Virus record (IMG/VR): IMGVR_UViG_3300000115_000227
Span: 1-22,313 of that record
Length of the DNA stretch: 22,313 bases
Direction: 5' to 3' (one strand)
Source of the DNA: a virus
Shown: piece by piece, positions 1-9,191 of the stretch
How positions within the stretch are numbered: the stretch's first letter is position 1
Layout: the number at the start of each line of letters is the position of its first letter
Position numbers and translations under genes: made by a program
The notes under the pieces: generated by a model
Databases searched by the model: none
The model's input: the letters and a program-made list of their open reading frames with translations, nothing else
What the model was told of the DNA's origin: nothing

Positions 1-192
1 AATAATTTTAATATGGGTTCTTCTATAGATACTACTCTTACTGATATAGATAATGGTAAAATAGCAATTAAATTTGATTTCGGTAATAGAGATATAAAAC
101 AAAGTAAGGGAATAATATTATTAAGAGTAGGTATATCGGGTAGTTTTAGTGGATCTAGATCTATAAAACAAATAACCATCCAAGAACAATAA
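1..192 (+). CDS. C-terminal end of an upstream gene, probably a fibre or virion protein (partial)
   Basis: An open frame runs from the window edge to a TAA at 190-192, giving 63 residues that begin NNFNMGSSIDTTL and end SIKQITIQEQ. The true start lies outside the window. The stretch is rich in short beta-forming segments (KIAIKFDFGN, GIILLRVGISGSFSGSR). Its ending resembles the last strands of the discoidin-like modules in the two following genes, where an R/K-L-x-x-SGS segment is followed by an I-x-x-I strand. That similarity is weak and judged by eye. It is on the same strand as the giant fibre gene and 31 bases upstream of it, so it is probably part of the same late structural operon. Confidence 0.6.
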   Translation, partial: NNFNMGSSIDTTLTDIDNGKIAIKFDFGNRDIKQSKGIILLRVGISGSFSGSRSIKQITIQEQ

Positions 193-223
193 TCTAATAT
201 GTATATAAAATACTTAGAATAGA

Positions 224-3200
224 ATGGCAAATATAAACGATCAATTAGAAAATTTTAATGAAAAGGAAAAAAGACTTGCCTCTTTTAAAGGACTTTTTAA
301 TATATTAAATACTACATCTATTGAAAAACCACCTAAAGATGAATTATTTTATAAAAGTTCTAATACATTCCCTGATGAAATTATATCAGCTGCTGATACT
401 ATTATTTCAAACCCTGTTGCCGATTTTGTGACTACTTTTAATAATGATGATATCATAAAACCCGCATTAACCAAAATTTGGGTAACTGGTTCTGGTATTA
501 CTTTACAAGAAAGATATGCAAGAGGATATTTAAAAGTTTTTGATGAAAATACTACGGGAGCTAATCCTTATGTAGAAAAAATAATTTGCCCACTTACAAA
601 AGTTCTTGATACATTTGATCAATGTTACATGGCATACGCTCCTCCTTCGGGAAGCACAACAGCTGATAGTTATCTTGAAAATTATGTAGATTCTAATGAT
701 TCTAATTATCAAACTAAAGAATTAGACCAATCACCCTTATTTGCAAGTCAGTCTTCAATATTAAAAAACTTTATCAATCCTACAAAATTTGGGGCGGCAT
801 ATAAAGTAAGGGTATTTGCATCTACTCACGATAATTTAAATTCAGAGGGTGGACTTATAAGTGACATAGCCGCTAATAATTTTGAAAATTTTACTGAAGA
901 CACTGTAGGAAACTTTAACTCTCTTGACCCCGCGGCAATTCCGGGCACAGATGGGTACTTATTTGATTATAAAGAAGGTGTTTTATTTTTTGGTCTTCAA
1001 GGACCTGCGGGGGGTGGTACTGATGGAGATGATTCTGATGTAACCAATAAAAACCACCCCTTATGGATAGTAGCATATAGATATAACGGCCCTACTGGTT
1101 TCTCCGGACATAATATAAACATAACAGCTTCAAATTTACAAGTTGACAATAATCTTAATGTAGATGGTACTATTAGTTTTCAAGGCCTTAATTTTATAGA
1201 AGAAAATATATCTACATTTTCAGGCAGTACTATATTTGGATCTGGAAGTTCGGTTTTAGCCGCTTCTCACTCATTTACAGGTTCAGTTCAAATTACAGGT
1301 AGTTTATCGGTTAATGGTATAGATATATCAAGTGGTGGAAGTGGGGGAACTGGGACCATATTAGTGTCTAGTTCAAATTACCCTAAATTATATGGAGATT
1401 ATTTTAAAACTACTCATATCCCCACAGATACTAATGATGTAACCGAATTTGTCCCCCATGGATTAGGGTTTAAAATTTCATCATCTATTGGTTCATCTAA
1501 TGGATTTAAAATTTTACTAGGTTCTTCATCCAATCTCTTAATAAATAAACCTAATAGAGGTGAGGGTAGTAAGGGAACAGCAGCAAATAATTATTTAGAT
1601 GCAGTACTTAGAATAAATGACGCCACCATAGTAAATTCTCCTACAAATTTTATTACATCCTCTAATCCAAAAAGATCTTATGACTTATTTAAATTTACTA
1701 CTTCAAGTGGCCAAGATCTTCCTAATTTAGCTAGTTATGCAGCATTTGGGGGAATCAGCCTAGGTGGGTTTAATGGTATAGACACAGTTGGTGCTCATAA
1801 CTTAAAACATTCACAACATGTTTTTTCTTTTGATACACCTACTATAATCCCCCAGATAGGAATTTACTATAGTAGAGGTGAGGCACAACCCCTAAATGTT
1901 AATTGGTCCCCCTCCCACTCAATAGAAGAAATCCAATTTTCAGGTAGTAATGACGGGGGAGTAACATGGACACCATTATATGTTACTTCAAGTATGAATC
2001 AAGGATTAACAGGTTCATCTAATTCTTCACACATTCCCCATTCTGTAATATCATCTTCTGACCCCCGAATGGATAATATCCCTAATGTTTCTACAGGTAT
2101 TCCTGATATAAATGATAATTTTAACATATCAATAGCTCATTTTACTTCTAGTGTTTTTGATAATCCTGCCCCTTTTACTACTTATAAATTAGCTGTAAGT
2201 GGAGGGGCAGATTATTTTTCATCAACTAACGATTTTTCACCAAATGACGATAACTCGGCATATTATCGTCATTATAAATTACATTATATACATCATATTG
2301 ACCTTTATCAACAAAAAACTTTTGGGGAAGGAAATAGAAAACAACTAAATATAGGATTTGATGATACCCCAAGTATAATTAATCCTACATTAACTAATTT
2401 TGACGTAGCAGTTTCAAGTTCTGCAACTAAGGTAGGATTAACTCATTTAATTCCCGATAATCAAGCATTTTTCTTTTCAGGCACCGCTTCTGCCGATATA
2501 AGTTTAAACGCTCAAAATAATTTTAATATTGCTGATGTAGGAACTATTACATCACTTACTTCATCTACTAATTTATTAACTTCCTTAAAAGTTACTACTA
2601 ATCGTTTACAAGTAGATTCTAATACTTCTATAGGAGGTAGTACTTTTATAGGGGGTAATACAGCTATTAATAGTAGTCTTTTTATGGGGGGTACTTCTTT
2701 TACTTTACCCTCTCAGTCAATAGTATTAAAATCCCTACATCCCATATTTTTTACTAATAGATCACAAGATGGAGACACAGGTGTAGACCAATTTTCGGCT
2801 AGAATATTCGGACATTACACTCAAGAAAATGTAAGTGATTTATATTTGGATGCTTACAGAATATTTTCTGTTGCTGATAAGGAATTAAGGTTTTTAACAT
2901 TAGATCCTCAAGGTAGTGTATTAGTATCCTCTTCTATATTAAGTATATCTTCTAGTACTAATATATCAGGTACACTTACTACATTAGGAGATGCTACTAT
3001 GAGCAAAAACCTTAGAGTCAACGGTACTGTAGACGCTACAGGTTTTACTGTAAATGGTAGTACATTAGAATCTGGTGGGGGCGGTTCAGGATTTCCCCAT
3101 AATCAAGGAGCCATTAATGGTATTACCGCAAATATTACAGGTAGTTTAATTATCTCAGGAAACGATACTTCCACAATCCCTTATTTACAATTACATGAAA

Positions 3201-6200
3201 TACCTGTAAATAATGTATCATTAAATGATTTAGATCCTCCTGCTATATATGTGAAAAATAACCAATTATTTTATGGTACTAACATAATAGCAGACTCAAC
3301 AGCAGGTACTACTACTATTTTAAATGGGGTATTATCTAGTAATTTTAATTTAGGAGGATTTGATATTACTGGTGAAGGTAACATTAATATTACAGGTAGC
3401 ATATCAGCAAGTGTAATAACTGCTAGTGAAATTTATGCTTATAATATAGAAACTACTAATTTAACCGCCAGTAATGGTATCCTTACCAATAATGTTACTA
3501 CTAACAACATAACAACAGAAACCCTTACAGTAGGTAATACCACAATTGATGGATCTTTTATTATTAATACTACTAGTGCAAGTAGCGAACCTATTCCTTA
3601 TGTCTTCCCCCATCAAAGTATGTCATTTCAAAATGATAATTGGTTTGAGTGGAATGGTCCTTTAAACAACAATAATTTTGTCGATAATAGTGCAAGTATG
3701 GTTGATAATTTTTCAAATTCTACTGCTACTATTAATCCAGAAAACTCAATTTTTCCTAATAGTGCTATTAATATTATATTTGACTTTACTAACCCTGTTT
3801 ATTTAGAAGAATTTAGAATTGATTTTGGTACAGTAACAAATGGAATTACAGTAAAAAAAATACCTAAAGATATAAGAATATATGGTTCTAATGAAAATTT
3901 AGTAGGTAGTGCCATATACCCCCAAACAAATATCCAAACAGGAAATTATCAATTAGGGGGCTTTGCAGGAACTCATTTAGCTACTGTACCAGTAGGTACT
4001 TTATTAGCAACTAAGGTAACTGCATCTAATACTAATAATGCAGCACAAGAACAACAAGGTAATGATCCCCAATTATTTAGATATTATAGACTAAGATTAT
4101 CGGGAAGTCATAATTTTCCTAGTAATAAAGATGTTACAATAGAAGATATAACTCCTGTTACACGATCATTTACAACCAATACATTTTCTTTTACAAATGA
4201 AGGATTTGAGGGAGATGTAATAAGTGCAAGTTATGCGGTAAGTGCAAGTTATGCTGTAAGTGCTTTAAGTGCAAGCTATGCTTCTCATTCAACAAGTGCT
4301 TTAAGTGCAAGTTATGCTTCTCATTCAACAAGTGCTTTTAGTGCAAGCTACGCCTCTAGTTCAACAAGTGCTTTAAGTGCAAGTTATGCTTCTCATTCAA
4401 CAAGTGCTTTTAGTGCAAGCTACGCTTCTAGTTCAACAAGTGCTTTTAGTGCAAGCTATGCATCTCATTCATTATCGGCAAGCCATGCAGTAACTGCAAG
4501 TTATATACATATAGATAATATAGATGGAAATATAGTTAACAATAACAATAACAATAACAATAATTTATGGTATGATGGGACTGATGAATCCCCCAATATA
4601 ATAACCTCCTCCAATAATGTATTAATAACTGGTTCATTAAAAGTATCAGGTGGAATTTCTGTAGGTAGTTCAGGTTATATTGATAAATTTAACACAATTA
4701 CAATTGATAACAGTTTTATATTATTTAACACAAGATCTATTATTAATGGTGATTTTTCATCACCAGTAAATAGAGGAATAAAATTCAGTACTTTAGGAAG
4801 TGATGTAGAAAACACAAGTGGTATAATTCATTTCTTTAATGGAAGTAATTCTGCTAAGGGATATAGTATAGCTTACAATGGTGGAGCTAATAATGATGTA
4901 TACAATCTTAGTGGAGAAACTTTTGCTATAAAAAATCACACATCTGCAAACAGTAATATTACACCTGACAATAGTTTAGTTATTAATAAGCTCAATAGAA
5001 TAGGAATACTTACTACTCCTAATTCATTTGATTTAACTATAGGAACCAGTAAAACTGTAGAAATTAATAACAGACTTACTGTTACGGGTTATCAGGCTAT
5101 AAATGCTAAAGCTCCCTCATCTGGTGACACACGATTAATAGTAGGGGGTAATATAAGTGCAAGTGGTGTTGTTAGTGCTTCAAAATTTCATGGAGATGGT
5201 TCAGACTTAACTAATATTACATCTGAATGGGATGGTACTTTTGAAGGGCAAGCCCAAATAACGGGTTCACTAATAGTTAGTGGAAATAATAGTTTTATTA
5301 GTACTTCAGTAATACATGTGGGGGGTGGAACATTTACATCTGAATCTTTAGCTGCAGGTGGTACAGGTGGTACACAGGGATCAAATTTCCCCCATAATAG
5401 TTTACTTAATGGTGCTGCTTTTGTATCCGCATCTCTAGTAGTATCTAACAGTTATGGTATACTATCAAACAGTGCTTCCAATAATAATTTTATAACATCA
5501 AACATTAATCCATCTACTATATTTAGTGGAGACTTTTTTAATATTTTTGATAAAAATTCATCTACATCTTTTAAAGTTGCAGACGGAAGTGGTGATTTAA
5601 ATGGCGCAACTATTGATTATGATTTTTACAGTGACTTAGGATATAGTCCTATTATTGATAAATTTAGAATTGTTTTTGATACTTTTGGGGCATTTACTCA
5701 TCATAAACAAGTTCAAATATCAGGGTCTAATGATACTATAAACTGGGATGGTATATTTGAAGAACCTGTAACTAGTGAAGCAGACAGAACAGTATCTTTT
5801 TCTAATAATACACCATATAAAAATTATAGAATTACTTTTAAATACAATTCCTTTGTTTTTGGAAATGCTTTCTTCTTTGCTCTTAAACAAATATATTATT
5901 TTGGTAGTGCTGATTATAATTTAAATGTTTTAGGTAATATAAAAGCTAACAATATAATTACTACTACTTTAAGTGCAAGTAGTTATATTAGTTCATCAGT
6001 TATTCATATAGGTGGGGGAACATTTACATCTGAATCTTTAGCATCAGCCCAAGCAGGTGGTGATAATTTAGGTAACCATATTGCAACAAAAGATTTAAAT
6101 TTAAATAATTTTAATATATTAAGTGGTTCTAATATAAGTGCAAGTGGAAATATTTATGGAAACACAATTTTTAGCACTGATTATAGATTTACTAATTCAG

Positions 6201-9190
6201 ACAGCCATATATACACTGATGATAATAATAGTATTATTATCTCTCCTAATGATACTGATATATTAACTATATCAAACATCTCAGATGTAGATAGAGTACT
6301 TATTGATGGAAATTTAGAAGTAATTAAGAGTATAACAACAAGTGCAGATATAAGTGCAAGTGGTACTGTATTAACTAAATTTTTACAACTTCCACAAGCA
6401 CCTAATGGTACAAGTGATGGTGCTATCCATTTTGGTGGAACTGCAGACGATAATGGGTTTATTTATAATGATGGTAGTACTTTAGTATTAGGGTATAATG
6501 ATAATGATATACTAAAAATACACGATACTAGTCCACATGTTGAAATAGTGGGGGATTTAAAAGTAACTAATAATATAACATCCTTAGGCAATATAAGTGC
6601 AAGTGGTTTATTATTTTTTAGTGCATCCACAACTACAGAAACAAATTATAATATCTTAGTACAAAACCCATCTACAGGTCAAGTTTACACAACAGGAAGT
6701 ATTGGTGGTAGTACTATTGGGGGAGAAGATAATGATTGGGAAATAGAAACAACTAGATTAACATCTTCAAAAGATATATTAGTTAAGGGTCATATAACAG
6801 CTTCAGGTGCGTTAAGTGCAAGTGGGTTTATATATGGTTTATTACCCCCATCAACAAGACCACAACCAATAGTTGTACAAAACACTAATAAAGATACAGC
6901 AAGTCCTACTACTTCTGGAAGATTAGAAACATCTTCTTTACTAATACACCAACACACTATTTTTTCTAATATAGGGACAATAGTAATTGGTGGTAATTTA
7001 GATGATGAAGGAAATGATGATTCAGGTAACCCTCCAGTAGACCCACCTACACCTAATGATCCTAACGACCCTAATGGTCCCGTTATTTTTAATCCAGGTG
7101 ATTGGGGAGGTAATAAACCAAGTGTTATATTTAATAATAGTAAAACAAGACACAGAGGTATTTTAGACATCTCAGGGAGTGGAAAATTAATAACCTCAGG
7201 TGGTATAAAATTTGAAGCGAATTCATTAAGCAACAACCCACGACCTAAGTCACCAGTATTAGTATATGATGAAACAACAAATGAAATACGTTTAGCTAAA
7301 AACACATTTGATGGAACTACTACAGTTGAAATAGAAGGAGACCAACAAATTAAAGGTAACCTATCTTTAACAGGGTCTTTTGATGCCCATAGAGCAATAA
7401 TTGGAATTTCAGGTTCAGAAAGGAAAGCATTCAATGATGGAAAAGTAGATGATTTTTTCCTTAATCCCGCATTAGAATCAGAAAGATATTCATTATATGT
7501 TAGAAACGGTGCTACTATTGTAGGTGGTGACATTATACCCGATACTCCAAATGCATATTCTTTAGGAACCCAACAATTCCCATTTAAAGATCTTCATATT
7601 AATAGGGGAACAATTCATTTCTACAGTGGTAGTAGTGCAAGTTCGGGTTCAATAAAACATGAGATAGGTAAAATTTCTATTAATACTTCATCTAAAGAAG
7701 TAGAATTTAAATCTGGTAGTAATTTTCAATCAATACGTGCCTCAGAAATAAATTTAGGTAGTGGTGATTCATTTAATGGACAAGGTTCAGTTCAAATAGG
7801 CCAATCAACTCAAGGATTTATAGCAGTAAACGCAGAACCGGGTAAGTTTTCTACAATACTTAGAGCTGAAAGCACAGTATTATCGGGCGACAACAGAATG
7901 GGTTCAATTACTCAAAAAGGATCTGGTAGTTTTGCAATACTTTTAGATGCTGACCAAGTAAGGGGTGATGCTAAGTTTGTAATTGAAAGTAATCAGGCAG
8001 CACCCTCAGTAGGACCCCGACTATTTTCAGTAAGTGAAAGTATGGAAACTAGAGCTTATGGTTATTTAAAAGTTGATAATTATATTACAACCACAAATAT
8101 AACATCCTCGGGTAATATAAGCGCAAGTGGTATAATAACAGCCAACACATTTATAGGAAATATTACTGGAACCTCTACATTAGCATCTGGATTAACAGGC
8201 GCCCCTGATATAATTGTAGGTTCATTAACAGCAACCTCAATAACATCATCCATAATAACCTCATCTATTATATATACAGAAGGTTCTAATATATTTGGTG
8301 ATAACTTATTAGATACCCATTTATTTAATGGTTCAATAACAGCTTCGGGTAATATAAGTGCAAGTGGAATTATTAATGCTACCTATTATCAATCAAAAGG
8401 TGTAAAAGTATTAAGTTATAATTCTCACTCAGTACAACTAGGTAATTCACCTACAACTCCTGTATCAATCACAGGTAGTATAACAGCTTCAGGAAATATA
8501 AGTTCAAGTGGGGATTTATATGGGACTAATTTATATATAAAAAATGACATTTTTGGGGTAACTAATATGTTACTTACAGGAAGCATAACAGCTTCAAGTA
8601 TAAGTGCAAGTAATAATTTATTTTCAAAACGAGCTTATTTATACGATAATGAATCAGCATTTTTAGCTTCTCTTACAAACCCTACTCTTCATCTAAAAAA
8701 TACAAACGTAGGAGGCAACGCAGATTCATATATAAAATTTGAATCCACAGACAATGGTTCTCATTATGCAGTAGGGATAGATACTAGTAGAAATACTTTT
8801 GTAATTGGTAGTGGTAGTTATTTAACACAAGATGTATCCCCACCCTTCTCAATGAGAGACGATAAAATAGCTATAAATATAGTAGGTGGTATACCTTCAT
8901 ACACTTTAGATGTAGGAGGAGATGTTAGATCTTCAGGTACTATATACACAGACACATTAGCAGAAAATCCAACTTCTCCATCTAATGGTATAACAATACA
9001 AAGTCATATAACAGCCTCAGGTAATATAAGTGGTAGTCATACAACAACCGCATCATTTGGTTCATTACAATTAAGTAATTTACCAACAACCCCAACAGGA
9101 TTACCTACTGGTTCAGTGTGGGTTTCAGGAAGTAAAAATGATGCTTCAACAAGTAATGTAAATTGTGGAACCTTAATGATAGTAATATAA
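224..9190 (+). CDS. Giant modular tail-fibre-like protein (2988 aa)
   Basis: This is the dominant gene of the window. About the first 300 residues are non-repetitive and probably the virion-attachment part; near residues 240-300 is a YLFDYKEGVLFF...WIVAYRYNGPTGF segment of a type seen in other phage fibres. The remainder is mostly short beta repeats (ITGSLSVNG, ITASGNISASG), as expected of a trimeric fibrous shaft. Three discoidin-like modules interrupt it at about residues 505-705, 1128-1312 and 1722-1900, each with an SGSND or YGSN turn, and two of them with a late YYR or NYR strand. Residues about 1333-1430 are Ser/Ala/Tyr repeats, followed by nine Asn, and a Pro/Asp/Asn-rich hinge lies near 2265-2285. 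An LGTQQFPFKDLHINRG module lies near 2445. The C-terminus has LPTTPTGLPTGSVW, a common fibre ending; no intramolecular chaperone domain is recognised. It is about twice the length of T4 gp34 or gp37. The ATG at 224 is the first start in frame and has no Shine-Dalgarno. A role in host recognition is inferred. Confidence 0.85.
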   Translation: MANINDQLENFNEKEKRLASFKGLFNILNTTSIEKPPKDELFYKSSNTFPDEIISAADTIISNPVADFVTTFNNDDIIKPALTKIWVTGSGITLQERYARGYLKVFDENTTGANPYVEKIICPLTKVLDTFDQCYMAYAPPSGSTTADSYLENYVDSNDSNYQTKELDQSPLFASQSSILKNFINPTKFGAAYKVRVFASTHDNLNSEGGLISDIAANNFENFTEDTVGNFNSLDPAAIPGTDGYLFDYKEGVLFFGLQGPAGGGTDGDDSDVTNKNHPLWIVAYRYNGPTGFSGHNINITASNLQVDNNLNVDGTISFQGLNFIEENISTFSGSTIFGSGSSVLAASHSFTGSVQITGSLSVNGIDISSGGSGGTGTILVSSSNYPKLYGDYFKTTHIPTDTNDVTEFVPHGLGFKISSSIGSSNGFKILLGSSSNLLINKPNRGEGSKGTAANNYLDAVLRINDATIVNSPTNFITSSNPKRSYDLFKFTTSSGQDLPNLASYAAFGGISLGGFNGIDTVGAHNLKHSQHVFSFDTPTIIPQIGIYYSRGEAQPLNVNWSPSHSIEEIQFSGSNDGGVTWTPLYVTSSMNQGLTGSSNSSHIPHSVISSSDPRMDNIPNVSTGIPDINDNFNISIAHFTSSVFDNPAPFTTYKLAVSGGADYFSSTNDFSPNDDNSAYYRHYKLHYIHHIDLYQQKTFGEGNRKQLNIGFDDTPSIINPTLTNFDVAVSSSATKVGLTHLIPDNQAFFFSGTASADISLNAQNNFNIADVGTITSLTSSTNLLTSLKVTTNRLQVDSNTSIGGSTFIGGNTAINSSLFMGGTSFTLPSQSIVLKSLHPIFFTNRSQDGDTGVDQFSARIFGHYTQENVSDLYLDAYRIFSVADKELRFLTLDPQGSVLVSSSILSISSSTNISGTLTTLGDATMSKNLRVNGTVDATGFTVNGSTLESGGGGSGFPHNQGAINGITANITGSLIISGNDTSTIPYLQLHEIPVNNVSLNDLDPPAIYVKNNQLFYGTNIIADSTAGTTTILNGVLSSNFNLGGFDITGEGNINITGSISASVITASEIYAYNIETTNLTASNGILTNNVTTNNITTETLTVGNTTIDGSFIINTTSASSEPIPYVFPHQSMSFQNDNWFEWNGPLNNNNFVDNSASMVDNFSNSTATINPENSIFPNSAINIIFDFTNPVYLEEFRIDFGTVTNGITVKKIPKDIRIYGSNENLVGSAIYPQTNIQTGNYQLGGFAGTHLATVPVGTLLATKVTASNTNNAAQEQQGNDPQLFRYYRLRLSGSHNFPSNKDVTIEDITPVTRSFTTNTFSFTNEGFEGDVISASYAVSASYAVSALSASYASHSTSALSASYASHSTSAFSASYASSSTSALSASYASHSTSAFSASYASSSTSAFSASYASHSLSASHAVTASYIHIDNIDGNIVNNNNNNNNNLWYDGTDESPNIITSSNNVLITGSLKVSGGISVGSSGYIDKFNTITIDNSFILFNTRSIINGDFSSPVNRGIKFSTLGSDVENTSGIIHFFNGSNSAKGYSIAYNGGANNDVYNLSGETFAIKNHTSANSNITPDNSLVINKLNRIGILTTPNSFDLTIGTSKTVEINNRLTVTGYQAINAKAPSSGDTRLIVGGNISASGVVSASKFHGDGSDLTNITSEWDGTFEGQAQITGSLIVSGNNSFISTSVIHVGGGTFTSESLAAGGTGGTQGSNFPHNSLLNGAAFVSASLVVSNSYGILSNSASNNNFITSNINPSTIFSGDFFNIFDKNSSTSFKVADGSGDLNGATIDYDFYSDLGYSPIIDKFRIVFDTFGAFTHHKQVQISGSNDTINWDGIFEEPVTSEADRTVSFSNNTPYKNYRITFKYNSFVFGNAFFFALKQIYYFGSADYNLNVLGNIKANNIITTTLSASSYISSSVIHIGGGTFTSESLASAQAGGDNLGNHIATKDLNLNNFNILSGSNISASGNIYGNTIFSTDYRFTNSDSHIYTDDNNSIIISPNDTDILTISNISDVDRVLIDGNLEVIKSITTSADISASGTVLTKFLQLPQAPNGTSDGAIHFGGTADDNGFIYNDGSTLVLGYNDNDILKIHDTSPHVEIVGDLKVTNNITSLGNISASGLLFFSASTTTETNYNILVQNPSTGQVYTTGSIGGSTIGGEDNDWEIETTRLTSSKDILVKGHITASGALSASGFIYGLLPPSTRPQPIVVQNTNKDTASPTTSGRLETSSLLIHQHTIFSNIGTIVIGGNLDDEGNDDSGNPPVDPPTPNDPNDPNGPVIFNPGDWGGNKPSVIFNNSKTRHRGILDISGSGKLITSGGIKFEANSLSNNPRPKSPVLVYDETTNEIRLAKNTFDGTTTVEIEGDQQIKGNLSLTGSFDAHRAIIGISGSERKAFNDGKVDDFFLNPALESERYSLYVRNGATIVGGDIIPDTPNAYSLGTQQFPFKDLHINRGTIHFYSGSSASSGSIKHEIGKISINTSSKEVEFKSGSNFQSIRASEINLGSGDSFNGQGSVQIGQSTQGFIAVNAEPGKFSTILRAESTVLSGDNRMGSITQKGSGSFAILLDADQVRGDAKFVIESNQAAPSVGPRLFSVSESMETRAYGYLKVDNYITTTNITSSGNISASGIITANTFIGNITGTSTLASGLTGAPDIIVGSLTATSITSSIITSSIIYTEGSNIFGDNLLDTHLFNGSITASGNISASGIINATYYQSKGVKVLSYNSHSVQLGNSPTTPVSITGSITASGNISSSGDLYGTNLYIKNDIFGVTNMLLTGSITASSISASNNLFSKRAYLYDNESAFLASLTNPTLHLKNTNVGGNADSYIKFESTDNGSHYAVGIDTSRNTFVIGSGSYLTQDVSPPFSMRDDKIAINIVGGIPSYTLDVGGDVRSSGTIYTDTLAENPTSPSNGITIQSHITASGNISGSHTTTASFGSLQLSNLPTTPTGLPTGSVWVSGSKNDASTSNVNCGTLMIVI
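4219..4500 (+). repeat. Six tandem 36-bp units encoding a Ser/Ala/Tyr repeat
   Basis: Within the giant fibre gene, AGTGCTTT recurs at 4259, 4295, 4331, 4367, 4403 and 4439, exactly 36 bases apart. Each unit encodes a 12-residue peptide close to SALSASYASHST, with L/F and H/S variants. Two 18-base units encoding VSASYA precede the array at 4219-4254, and a degenerate unit (LSASHAVTASY) follows it. The substitutions are scattered, so the array is old enough to have drifted. SASYA-type repeats are common in phage fibre shafts and probably form a regular trimeric coil or beta structure. Confidence 0.9.
4538..4564 (+). repeat. AACAAT microsatellite encoding nine asparagines
   Basis: The run is AAC AAT repeated four times plus one AAT, in frame, giving nine Asn between the Ser/Ala/Tyr array and LWYDGTDESPN. 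The 6-base period means slippage would change Asn number by two without shifting frame. It probably forms a flexible linker between the coil and the next shaft segment. Confidence 0.85.
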
Positions 9191-9191
9191 T

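Noticed and set aside
4259-4474. 36-bp repeats as a CRISPR array
   Set aside because: The units are directly adjacent with no spacers, stay in frame and encode a regular peptide.
4538-4564. AAC/AAT run as a template or variable repeat of a diversity-generating retroelement
   Set aside because: No reverse transcriptase, accessory gene or second near-copy of the region is present, and the run is a simple microsatellite.
6790-7533. Long reverse-strand open frame (247 codons) opposite the giant fibre
   Set aside because: It is opposite repetitive coding DNA, has no leader or neighbour on that strand, and its composition reflects the complementary codons of the fibre. It is a shadow frame.
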